From contig CP137667.1 in the NCBI GenBank assembly GCA_037976565.1, forward strand, positions 33,585,425-33,649,424: a stretch of DNA of 64,000 nt, in the 5' to 3' direction. The notes under the pieces were generated by a model. That model worked only from the letters and a program-made list of their open reading frames with translations, was not told the origin of the DNA and ran no database searches. Below are positions 20,213-32,200 of the stretch, one piece after another. The DNA is from Mesocentrotus franciscanus. Taxonomy: Eukaryota > Echinodermata > Echinoidea > Camarodonta > Strongylocentrotidae. The stretch's first letter is position 1. The number at the start of each line of letters is the position of its first letter. The position numbers were made by a program, and so were the translations under genes.

Positions 20213-22540
20213 TAAGTAGTGGCAATAGATACAGTATTGTATGCATGTGTATAAAGTTATACATGCATAACTATTTTTTTTTGTACCTGTACTTATATGT
20301 TGATACATGTACATGTAAAGTAATGTGGAAAATTGCATTTGATGAGAAGGTGCTTATGATGTGGGGAGTGGCAATAGATTGAGAACTATACATGTACTTA
20401 TGCATTTGGTAATTTCCTCATTTTGCTTTTAAACTATTTGATTACAGCTTGAAACCTCCAGATTTATTTCTTTCTCACAATATTCAAAATTGATTTAAAA
20501 CATGCATTTGTACATAGTACGTGAAGTTTACATGTACGCAAATCAAAACTTTTTTATGCACATTGTTTTATATAAATAATGCATGCTCCAGCGTTCAATA
20601 TTATACAAATAATGAATGCTTATGAGCTCAATAGTGCGAATATTTTTATGAGTTGAAAGATTAACGTTCTATTCAACGAGGCATCAGCCGAGTTAACTAG
20701 AATTATTGTTAATCTTTCAACGAATGAAAATATTTGCACTATTGAACGAATGAAAAATTCATTATTTGTTTTATACACCATCTTTCAACAAATTTATGCT
20801 TTGCTCCTTATATATTAAAGATAAATTAAAGTTGGAGTCGGGCCTTCTCGATTACATTCAGATTGTCTTCGAGTCAGATGCGCGCTGCTAATATAACAAT
20901 GGGCCATATGGGATACACGCAGGGCAGAGAGGTACGCAGTCTGCATATAACCAAAACTGCACGCTCGTTGAATAGTACTACGGCGAATAGTACCAAAAAT
21001 GCACGCCCTTGCAATAGTATATCTTGAATATCACGTGACCGACAATCCTCCAATCAAATGACAAGGATTACTTGGGTGTTGTATAAAACAAAATATATAT
21101 GAACAAAAACAATCAGAATTCCAAGGTCATGCTAAATTTCACCGAGGCCTAAGACCATAGTTGAAATAATGGCACGAGAGAGATCCTGGCAGGAATTAAT
21201 TCCTGGAAATGCGAGAGCGCTTTAATGGCAGCTAGGCTAAAGCCGGGGTAATAATTAAATAGTGCGCCTCGTAATAGAATTTCTAGATAGACTACACTAC
21301 AATGTATATAAAATGCCTAATATTATTATTATCCTAAATTTGGACTTGAATGGAACAACGATATACATGAAATATTTGTGACATAAAACTGATGTTGTTT
21401 GTGATCTCATGCCTTGCTTATTTGGAGTCGGGCCCCTTCCATAACATTCATGTTGCCTTTGCGTCAAATGTGCTCATCTAAGACAATGGAGACGATGGGT
21501 ACAAGTGGGCCAGCATGAATGATGGATATATCTTTGTTATTAAAGCTCTATACCATGCCAAAAAAAGATTCTTAAATTGCACGATCATTGAGTGTCACAT
21601 AAAACCTTATTCAGCTAATAGCATACTTGCTAACATACCCTATTTCATACATGTATTTGAAAGTCTCGCTTGGGTTGGGATGCAAATGTTCTCGAGACTG
21701 ATTCCCATACAAGCCCCAAGTTCGTACTGTTGAGGGCACTTACACAGTTATATTAATTTATCCCATTATGTGACAATGTAAATCATTAGTGATTAGTAAA
21801 ACTTTCACACCGAATCAGGCAATCTGTTAACTTAAATCCATAGTTTTTATTAGTTCCATCACAATCTGCCATATCTTATATCAAACATGAATATTCAAAT
21901 AAAATACATAAGTACATGTATTTGTATATTCATATCAAGTTCAATGGACCATTCATGTCTGATACATGTCTAAAATTTTCGACCTTTATAGGTGTTTTTG
22001 TTTTTTTGTTTTTGTTTTTTTACTGAGCTGACCAATTTAGCAGTTTCTTCATGACACCACCAGCCTCTACCATTGAAATATATAGCTGAATTGCTAAAGG
22101 AACACAATGACTGGAGTTTTCATGTTTTCAGTAGGCATATAACTTGACGTTTGTTGATTGATAAAGTGATATCTAAATCAGAATGTTGTCATCATATTTG
22201 TCTGTTTCTGTTTTTTTCATCATAATATCTCAAGGTTTGATATTTTGTCCTTATTAGACTCTTCACTTTATGTACAATACAGTTATCAATATTTCTGCCT
22301 GGCCTCACCAGTTCTATCAAATATGCTGTAAATCAACTTCAAAAAAAAAATGGATACTTTCATTGGATGTGCATTTGTAATGTATTTTATGTTTCTTATA
22401 CATTGTTCTCAGAAAGTACTTAAAAATCTGATACATTGGGTTGGATTTCAACTAGAATATATTTTGTATGATACATATTCTGTAACAATTAATTTGTTAT
22501 ATGTCTGTTTTGTAATGGGCTATTTAAGAAAAATGTAATT
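20213..22540. other. 3' flank of gene 2 and unassigned AT-rich DNA
   Basis: No further exon is supported. It contains a foldback of about 37-bp arms (20629-20665 with 20708-20744, reading CAATAGTGCGAATATTTTTA on the left). Two related segments start GGAGTCGGGCC at about 20834 and 21425. An AATAAA at about 21898 is too far downstream to assign. Confidence 0.45.
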
Positions 22541-22544
22541 TGAG

Positions 22545-22780
22545 TGTGTGTGTGTGTGTGTATGTTAGAGAGAGAGAGAGCAAAGAGAGAGCCAGAGGGG
22601 GAGGATGGGAGCTTTAGAAAGAAAATTTAGAGATGGAGAGGGGACCGACGTGTATGAGAGTGAAAATGTGGCAGAGAGACAGAGAAGGGAGGTGTAGAAG
22701 TACGTGAAAATTAGAGAAAGAGTGAGAGATAGAAATGGAGAAGCGAATGATAAGGGATGAGAGAGAGAAAAGGGGGAGAG
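22545..22780. repeat. GT then GA-rich simple sequence
   Basis: A (TG)n run at 22545-22561 leads into purine-rich GAGAGAG sequence to about 22780. The pyrimidine-rich array starts 100 bp further on, so strand asymmetry flips here. Confidence 0.75.
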
Positions 22781-22879
22781 GGAAAATGCAGAAATGAACT
22801 ACTGGTACAGAATAGTCAAAAGAAAATAAAAAGTTAGAATGCTCTACAGCAGTTACTCTCTTTCTCTCGCTTTCTCTCC

Positions 22880-25800
22880 ATATGCTAAAGTGTACGTTCA
22901 CCTCTGAAGTACATGTACCTCTCTCTCTTTGTTTCTTGTGTTTTATCCTACATCTTTATCTACCGGTATATTTTACTTTGATCCTCTGTCCCACACTTCT
23001 GTCTTTCTCTCCTCATCCTATTCCTCTTACTTTGTTTTCTCTCTCTCTCTCTCTCTTTATCTTTCTCTGTCTCCCCCCCCCTTCTCTCTTTCTCTCTCTC
23101 TCTCCTCATCCTATTCCTCTTACTTTGTCTTTCTCTCTCTTTATCTTTCTGTTCACCTCTGAAGTACATGTACCTCTCTCTCTCTTTGTTTCTTGTGTTT
23201 TATCCTACATCTTTATCTACCGGTATATTTTACTTTGATCCTCTGTCACACCATACACACTTCTGTCTTTCTCTCCTCATCCTATTCCTCTTACGTTGTC
23301 TTTCTCTCTCTCTCTCTCTCTTTATCTTTCTCTGTCTCCCTTCTCTCTCTTTCTCTCCTCATCCTATTCCTCTTACTTTGTCTTTCTCTCTCTCTCTCTC
23401 TCTCTTTATCTTTCTGTCCCCCCTCTTTTCTCTCTGTCTCTCTCTTTATCTTTCTCTGTCTCCCTTCTCTCTTTCTCTCTCTCCTCATCCTATTCCTCTT
23501 ACTTTGTCTTTCTCTCTCTTTATCTTTCTGTCTTTCTCTTTCTCTCTCTGTCTCTCTCTTTATCTTTCTCTGTCTCCCCCTTCTCTCTTTCTCTCTCTCT
23601 CCTCATCCTATTCCTCTTACTTTGTCTTTCTCTCTCTTTATCTTTCTGTTCACCTCTGAAGTACATGTACCTCTCTCTCTCTTTGTTTCTTGTGTTTTAT
23701 CCTACATCTTTATCTACCGGTATATTTTACTTTGATCCTCTGTCACACCAACACACTTCTGTCTTTCTCTCCTCATCCTATTCCTCTTACGTTGTCTTTC
23801 TCTCTCTCTCTCTCTTTATCTTTCTGTCCCCCCTTTTCTCTCTGTCTCTCTCTTTATCTTTCTCTGTCTCCCCTTCTCTCTTTCTCTCTCTCTCCTCATC
23901 CTATTCCTCTTACGTTGTCTTTCTCTCTCTTTATCTTTCTGTCCCCCCCCTTTTCTCTCTGTCTCTCTCTTTATCTTTCTCTGTCCCCCCTTCTCTCTTT
24001 CTCTCTCTCTCCTCATCCTATTCCTCTTACTTTGTCTTTCTCTCTCTTTATCTTTCTGTTCACCTCTGAAGTACATGTACCTCTCTCTCTCTTTGTTTCT
24101 TGTGTTTTATCCTACATCTTTATCTACCGGTATATTTTACTTTGATCCTCTGTCACACCATACACACTTCTGTCTTTCTCTCCTCATCCTATTCCTCTTA
24201 CGTTGTCTCTCTCTCTCTCTCTCTCTCTCTTTATCTTTCTCTGTCTCCCTTCTCTCTCTTTCTCTCCTCATCCTATTCCTCTTACGTTGTCTTTCTCTCT
24301 CTCTCTCTTTATCTTTCTGCCCCCCTTTTCTCTCTGTCTCTCTCTTTATCTTTCTCTGTCTCCCCTTCTCTCTTTCTCTCTCTCTCCTCATCCTATTCCT
24401 CTTACTTTGTCTTTCTCTATTTCTCTCTCTCTCTGTCTCTCTCTCTTTATCTTTCTGTCCCCCCTCGCTTTTCTCTCTGTCTCTCTCTTTATCTTTCTCT
24501 GTCTTCCCCTTCTCTCTCTTTCTCTCCTCATCCTATTCCTCTTACTTTGTCTTTCTCTATTTCTCTCTCTCTCTATCTGTCTCTCTCTCTTTATCTTTCT
24601 GCCCCCCTCGCTTTTCTCTCTGTCTCTCTTTATCTTTCTCTGTCTCCCCCCCCCCTTCTCTCTTTCTCTCTCTCTCCTTATCCTATTCCTCTTACTTTGT
24701 CTCTCTCTCTTTCTCTCTCTGTCTCTCTCTCTTTATCTTTCTGTCCCCCTTTTCTCTCTCTGTGTCTCTCTCTTTCTCTCTCTCTCTCCTCATCCTATTC
24801 CTCTTACTTTGTTTTTCTCTTTCTCTCTGTCTCTCTCTCTGTCTCTCTCTCTTTATCTTTCTCTGTCTCCCCCTTCTCTCTCTTTCTCTTTCTGTCCCCT
24901 CCTGCTTTTCTCTCTCTGTCTCTCTCTTTATCTTTCTCTGTTTTCCCCCTTCTCTCTCTCTCCTCATCCTATTCCTCTTACTTTGTTTTCTCTCTTTCTC
25001 TCTCTATCTGTCTCTCTCTTTATCTTTCTCTGTCTCCCCTTCTCTCTCTTTCTCTTTCTCTCCTCATCCTATTCCTCTTACTTTGTTTTTCTCTCTTTCT
25101 CTCTCTCTTTATCTCTCTCTCTCTTTGTTTCTTGTGTTTTATCCTACATCTTTATCTACCGGTATATTTTACTTTGATCCTCTGTCACACCAAACACACT
25201 TCTGTCTTTCTCTCCTCATCCTATTCCTCTTACGTTGTCTTTCTCTCTCTCTCTCTCTCTCTTTATCTTTCTCTGTCTCCCCCCCCCTTCTCTCTTTCTC
25301 TCTCTCTCTCCTCATCCTATTCCTCTTACTTTGTCTTTCTCTCTCTCTCTCTATCTGTCTCTCTCTCTCTTTATCTTTCTGCCCCTCTTTTCTCTCTGTC
25401 TCTCTTTATCTTTCTCTGTCTCCCCCTTCTCTCTCCTCATCCTATTCCTCTTACTTTGTTTTTCTCTCTTTCTCTCTCTATCTGTCTCTCTCTCTTTATC
25501 TTTCTCTGTCTCCCCCTTCTCTCTCTTTCTCTTCTCTCATCCTATTCCTCTTACTTTGTCTTTCTCTCTCTTTATCTTTCTGTTCACCTCTGAAGTACAT
25601 GTACCTCTCTCTCTCTTTGTTTCTTGTGTTTTATCCTACATCTTTATCTACCGGTATATTTTACTTTGATCCTCTGTCACACCATACACACTTCTGTCTT
25701 TCTCTCCTCATCCTATTCCTCTTACTTTGTCTTTCTCTCTCTCTCTCTCTCTCTTTATCTTTCTGTCCCCCCCTTTTCTCTCTTTCTCTCTCTCCTCATC

Positions 25801-27690
25801 CTATTCCTCTTACGTTGTCTTTCTCTCTCTTTATCTTTCTGTCCCCCTTTTCTCTCTGTCTCTCTCTTTATCTTTCTCTGTCTCCCCCTTCTCTCTTTCT
25901 CTCTCTCTCCTCATCCTATTCCTCTTACTTTGTCTTTCTCTCTCTCTCTCTCTTTATCTTTCTGTCCCCGCTTTTCTCTCTGTCATTCTTTATCTTTCTC
26001 TGTCTCCCCCTTCTCTCTCTCTCCTCATCCTATTCCTCTTACTTTGTTTTCTCTCTTTCTCTCTCTATCTGTCTCTCTCTCTTTATCTTTCTCTGTCTCC
26101 CCCTTCTCTCTCTTTCTCTTTCTCTCCTCATCCTATTCCTCTTACTTTGTCTTTCTCTCTCTTTATCTTTCTGTTCACCTCTGAAGTACATGTACCTCTC
26201 TCTCTCTTTGTTTCTTGTGTTTTATCCTACATCTTTATCTACCGGTATATTTTACTTTGATCCTCTGTCACACCATACACACTTCTGTCTTTCTCTCCTC
26301 ATCCTATTCCTCTTACGTTGTCTTTCTCTCTCTCTCTCTCTCTTTATCTTTCTGTCCCCCGCTTTTCTCTCTGTCTCTCTCTTTATCTTTCTCTCTCCCC
26401 CCTTCTCTCTCTTTCTCTTTCTCTCCTCATCCTATTCCTCTTGTCTTTCTCTCTCTCTCTCTCTTTATCTTTCTGTCCCCCGCTTTTCTCTCTGTCTCTC
26501 TCTTTATCTTTCTCTGTCTCCCCTCCCCCTTCTCTCTCTTTCTCTCTCCTCATCCTATTCCTCTTACTTTGTCTTTCTCTCTCTCTCTCTCTTTATCTTT
26601 CTGTCCCCCGCTTTTCTCTCTGTCTCTCTCTTTATCTTTCTCTGTCTCCCTCCCCTTCTCTCTCTTTCTCTCTCCTCATCCTATTCCTCTTACGTTGTCT
26701 TCTCTCTCTCTCTCTCTTTATCTTTCTGTCCCCCCTTTTCTCTCTGTCTCTCTCTTTATCTTTCTCTGTCTCCCCCTTCTCTCTTTCTCTCTCTCTCCTC
26801 ATCCTATTCCTCTTACGTTGTCTTTCTCTCTCTCTCTATTTATCTTTCTGTCCCCGCTTTTCTCTCTGTCTCTTCTTTATCTTTCTCTGTCTCCCCCTTC
26901 TCTCTCTCCTCATCCTATTCCTCTTACTTTGTTTTCTCTCTTTCTCTCTCTATCTGTCTCTCTCTCTTTATCTTTCTCTGTCTCCCCCCTTCTCTCTTTC
27001 TCTTTCTCTCCTCATCCTATTCCTCTTACTTTGTCTTTCTCTCTTTATCTTTCTGTTCACCTCTGAAGTACATGTACTCTCTCTCTCTTTGTTTCTTGTG
27101 TTTTATCCTACATCTTTATCTACCGGTATATTTTACTTTGATCCTCTGTCACACCATACACACTTCTGTCTTTCTCTCCTCATCCTATTCTCTCTCTCTC
27201 TCTCTCTCTCTTTATCTTTCTGTCCCCCCTTTTCTCTCTGTCTCTCTCTTTATCTTTCTCTGTCTCCCCCGCCCCCCTTCTCTCTCTTTCTCTCTCTCTC
27301 CTTATCCTATTCCTCTTACGTTGTCTTTCTCTCTCTCTCTCTTTATCTTTCTGTCCCCCTTTTCTCTCTGTCTCTCTCTTTATCTTTCTCTGTCTCCCCT
27401 TCTCTCTTTCTCTCTCTCTCCTCATCCTATTCCTCTTACTTTGTCTTTCTCTTTCTCTCTCTCTCTGTCTCTCTCTCTTTATCTTTCTGTCCCCCTCGCT
27501 TTTCTCTGTCTCTCTCTTTATCTTTCTCTGTCTCCCCTTCTCTCTCTTTCTCTCTCTCTCCTCATCCTATTCCTCTTACGTTGTCTTTCTCTCTCTCTCT
27601 CTCTTTATCTTTCTGTCCCCCCGCTTTTCTCTCTGTCTCATTCTTTATCTTTCTCTGTCTCCCCTTCTCTCTCTTTCTCTCTCTCTCTGT
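22880..27690 (+). repeat. 4.8-kb higher-order polypyrimidine array
   Basis: The + strand is almost entirely C and T. Eight copies of a non-simple anchor (TATCTACCGGTATATTTTAC, at about 22958, 23215, 23712, 24122, 25154, 25647, 26237, 27118) are spaced 410-1030 bp, with one interval of 257 bp. The spaces hold subunits built from CCTCATCCTATTCCTCTTAC, TTTATCTTTCTGTCCCCC and TCTCTGTCTCCCC blocks. The anchor also carries TTCACCTCTGAAGTACATGT in most copies. Long stop-free frames (over 1,200 codons) follow from composition, because C/T-only codons cannot be stops. Confidence 0.9.
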
Positions 27691-28310
27691 CCTTAGATCT
27701 TATTGCCCAAATAACTTACCTCATTGTATCCCTGATATTAAGAAGCAAATCGGATTTGCCTGTGCACTTTCAGACATACATTCATTAGTGGACAATTAAA
27801 TACATAATCTCACAAATCAAAGTATGGTCAACGACTTTCAATCACAATATGATCAGTTTTATTTACTGTACACTAAGTGTCATTTAGGCTCATAGAAATA
27901 AAATACCATACACATATGCAAAAAAATGTTTCAATCACTGATCATTGTTGACAAATAAAGAGAAATGTACCTTTTCTGGCAAATTTTTAAAAATATAATA
28001 AGAGTACTAGAACTAGAAGTCATAAAAGTGATCCAATATTTACTCCCACAATGTTTGTTCCAGTGGCATGTGCTTCTGCTTTCGTTTCATCAAAGTTACT
28101 TATATGGATTTTAGGTAGCGCTTCATACTACCTTTTTTTTATAGAAGGGTCTGGAATTAACCATTTACAGTCTGCACGCATGAGCCCTATGGTAAAATGT
28201 TGACTTGCTTGTTTATTGCTTGTCCAATTGCTAATCCTCTCAATCATACAGCACCATAGACATAGCACACCAGAAACTTACTGAGGATGTTTATATCAAA
28301 TTCAACTAGC
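27691..28310. other. Unassigned AT-rich DNA before MRPL37
   Basis: I see no gene or clear repeat boundary. This is the 3' side of the minus-strand MRPL37 gene, but no AATAAA on the minus strand is close enough to its stop codon to name as its polyadenylation signal. Confidence 0.4.
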
Positions 28311-28311
28311 A

Positions 28312-28667
28312 TTAAAGGCATTTTTTAACAATGCCAAATCTGAGATGCATGGTTCTACGTGTTATCAGCGTCTGTGATATGGTGTAATATTGAAGCCCTA
28401 AAAAATTGCGCTTCAAAATGATCATGAAGTGCCTAAAAAAAGTAAAAATCTGTGAGTGACCAGTAATACCATACTCATTTTCCCCAATAGACTGTAGTGT
28501 TATAAAAATGGTTTTTGAAATTTTGAATTCCAATCAGAAATATCTTGATCGGCTTGTAAACGTCATGGGATTCCTGACTGACCTACAGGTTTATAATTAT
28601 GAATTGCAGCCTGAGCTTAATCCAGGATTTTGTTTAGAATCTGAGACAAAGATACCCAATCCCTTTA
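28312..28667 (+). mobile_element. MITE C with TTAAAGG/CCTTTAA ends, complete copy
   Basis: It runs from TTAAAGGCATTTTTTAAC to CCCAATCCCTTTAA. Other copies are at 51241-51611 (inverted, inside a LINE) and 37899-38010 plus 39248-39468 (split by an insertion). Shared landmarks are GTGATATGGTGTAATATTGA and AAACGTCATGGGATTCCTGA. There is no coding sequence. Confidence 0.85.
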
Positions 28668-28806
28668 AAATTAAATAGGGACAACTTGTTGTCAGAGTGT
28701 ATATTTTACAATGATGATGACACATATCACATACATGTAAAGGAATAAAGGAGTCCTCTTCATAAAAACAGACCTATACATTATAGCTAACTATCTATAT
28801 TGTGTA

Positions 28807-28959
28807 TCATGCTGCACCATAGACGTAGCACGCAAGAAACTTCCGGAAGACGTTTAGGTCGAAGTCTCTGCATCCAAGGTCAGGGTCCCTTCGATGCATC
28901 TTCTTGATGTAACCAGGCTTAGTGTGTCTGTTGCCGTGGGCTTTGAATATCCTGAATAC
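28807..28959 (-). CDS. MRPL37: MRPL37 coding exon 8 with stop
   Basis: Encodes VFRIFKAHGNRHTKPGYIKK to the C-terminal FRKFLACYVYGAA, which is nearly the same as human FRKFLALYLHGAA. The acceptor is TCTTACTGCAG and the TGA is at 28809-28807. Confidence 0.95.
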   Translation of the reverse strand, partial: VFRIFKAHGNRHTKPGYIKKMHRRDPDLGCRDFDLNVFRKFLACYVYGAA

Positions 28960-29159
28960 CTGCAGTAAGAAGATGAAAGAAAGAGAGAGAGAAAAATAGA
29001 TGAACAACCACTTGTAGACATAGGAATGGAAGTCGAGGAAGCAAGGAGGTAAAAGAAACATAGAAAGGACACTGCCTTCCTTCTTGCACACATTTATGAT
29101 GAGATGATTGCCTGACCAATGCCAATGGAATCGTCATCGCCCTAACCACTGCTATCATT

Positions 29160-29209
<50 letters not shown>

Positions 29210-32200
29210 TCTCATAAAAATCTCCATCATCCTTAATCCCTCCTCCTCTCCTCATCATCACATCACACCTCATCATCATCATCATCATCATCTCCGCCTC
29301 CTCCTCCTGATTACCTACCACAGGATAATGGTCGGAGTACATCACGTTCCCTTCATCGACCCAGACCATGTTTTTGATGCCGTCATCAGAGTTCATGTTC
29401 AGGGTGTTCAGCTGTACTTGGATGAAGGCAAACTTGACCCCCGTCGACACGATGCTCTGGGTCACGATGGGTTTATCAAGGTCAATGGCAGCATCAGCCT
29501 AACCATAAATTAAAGAATGCTCATTTGCTAATAACAGAAATCATTTATAAATAACAGTAATAGAATGGCGGTAAATTTGTCATCTCATACCAAGCATGAA
29601 TGCTGATTCTTTGAGCAGAAAAAAAAATGTACAACTTATTTGTAATAATTGGTTGGTGTAGTTCTTGAAGGTACGTGATGAAGAGAGCCAACAATGTGAC
29701 CTACTGTCAGATAACAAAGGATATAAACAGTTGAATGATTAACCTAATTGATATTTTCATATTCATATCACCTTATATCACTGGATGAAAAGCTCTTGGA
29801 AAAGGAGAAAAAAAACTTTGTGAATTTTACACAAAATTGGTGTTGAGATTGTTGGATTTCAATTAATTTAAAGAAAAAATGAAAATTTTGTGAATCTTGG
29901 ACACCCCCCAAAATCACAAATGTTTCATGCACGTGACACTTTGTGGTTTTAGATTTCTCTTCTAATTTCTTACCCCATATTGAAGTTTAGCTCTTGATAT
30001 GGCATTGGCGAATGCAAACATCAGTCCCTGAGCGTTGAGATGGTGCATCGTATTGCGACACCAATTCCTGGCATCATGTATGAAGATAGTGTGGGCATGA
30101 GGAAAAGGTGAACCTTCATAAAAACCTGGTAAGAATAAGAGATAATATAAGAATAGACACGATCAGATCAGATGCAGGAGAGGGGGAGGGGTAAAGGAAT
30201 GAGAACAATGGTGCATGGTATTATGATACCAATTTCTTCATTCATGCATACAGAGAGTGTGGTCATGGGGGAAAGGCAACCCTCCAAAGAAACCTGATTG
30301 AAAAACAAGTCAGAAGAAAAGACACAGTAACATTTGTTTTGGGAGTGGAAATGATGGGGGGACGTGTGCCCCTGAGCGTTAAGATGATGCATGACAGACA
30401 CCAATTCCTTGCATCAAGAATGAAGATAATGCGGGGACTGAAGTGAGGAGGCATACACAAAGCCCCTAAGGTACTAACACGGTGCACGGTGTGACACAAC
30501 TAATTCCTTGAATCGAGTGTGAAGAAGATATATAAGCATGGGGCGGGGAGACCCCTCAGAACAACTGGTTAAAAAGGAAGGGGAAAAGTGACATGACTTG
30601 GAACAAATGTTTCTCCAGCCATGTGTACCAACACACAAGAGCAGTGTTGCATTGGTAACTGAACATGGCCAGGAGAGTTTAATATTCCAAAGATCAATTT
30701 TCAAGACAAGGTGAGAATGCCATGTCAAGATACTCAACACTTTGGATTCAAATCAAGGAAGAAATGTATACAATTCTGTGGAGAAAAAAAAACAGTATAG
30801 CAATATCAATGACAATAACTTCACAGCCTAAACCTAACATGGATACATATTGATATCATCACATTGTAAACTGAATGTAATTCAGCCTACAGGCTGCCAG
30901 GTTCAGTATACACCATTGGAAAGCTCTCTTCTTTCATGTTTTATGTCCTTAATCTACATTTGCCACTCCATAGTCAAAAGAGAAAAGGGGACCTGGTAGG
31001 ATGACAAAATCTTTTGTGTTAGTAATTGCCATATGCCCTCACGGTGACCATATGGTAAGAATACTCCCCAGGGAGTGGAGATGGTGCACGTTGTGCGTGA
31101 ATGAATCCGATGGCCTGGGTAATAATATTTGTAAAGCGCTTAGAGACGGTATTTCAAATTAAGCGCTATATAAAATCCAGATGATTACTATTATTATTAT
31201 TATAATAATAGTGTTCCCTCCTGAAACATAACCATCTACTTGTATTGATAAACTTGTTTTTGCCACTAAAGGCAATTCATTTAACAAATTAAAAACCCTC
31301 AAAACTTGACTCTCAAAACTTAATTTTTTATCAATATTTGTAGTTAGTTAGGCTAAACAAGACTGAGACTCACCTGAGAAGTTATGATTGTCCTTGTAGA
31401 TGTTACGGGTCAAAAGGTCGATGGTCGGAGCAAGAGGATAGAAGTCGGGGAGGGTGTGAGAGGCTGTCTCCGCTACTTCCTTTGGACTGGCTAACCGCTC
31501 CAAGGGACTGGTAGAGGAGACTAGCAGACCTGATCGTCCACGCACCTGGATCTGCTCATCACCTTTCATGTAACAAATGAAAACATTAAGAGATATTAGA
31601 AGACCACCATGAAATGCCAATCTTCGTTTTACGACAATCAAGTTTACGGGAGAAAGCTTAGTAGAATGTAAGACTATTTGACCCATAAAAAGCAACAAGG
31701 AAAACACATCTTCACAAAATTAAGTACCATAACCAACTCTGTGTATTATTTCATTGCTTTAATAATAATAACAACAAAAAAAACAACAATATTAATAATA
31801 ATAATATCAGTGTCTTGCCAACGGACAGTAGTGCCACAGCACGCGAGCTGTGAACTATGTGACCCACAGTTTTGTGACATATCCACTACACCACAATTTT
31901 TTTACATGCATTTGGCTAAGGTTATTTTGAACCAAGTCATTTAAAATTATATATACCGGTACATGTCTATGTATATATATTTTTTTCTCTTTTAGTCCCT
32001 CCTATACTGTAAATGCCAATAAAGCTCTCTAATTCTAGATTGTGACAGTTCATAAATGAACAGATAAAGTCATGCGTACCAATTTGTGAAATCCACTAAA
32101 CTAAAAAAAAATGATCATTAAATATTTACTGATATTTATCATGATAAACTTTTTTTGATGCCCTGGAATATTTTGTCAAAAAATGTTGCATTTTCACTGA

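Noticed and set aside
24075..27788. A 1,237-codon open frame on the + strand
   Set aside because: It is made of C/T-only DNA that cannot form stop codons, all three frames are open in overlapping pieces, and the protein is Ser/Leu/Phe low complexity.
28854..29465. Met-rich and Asp-rich minus-strand frames around 29.2 kb
   Set aside because: The repetitive parts come from the ATC microsatellite. Only the pieces inside exons 7 and 8 of MRPL37 are coding.
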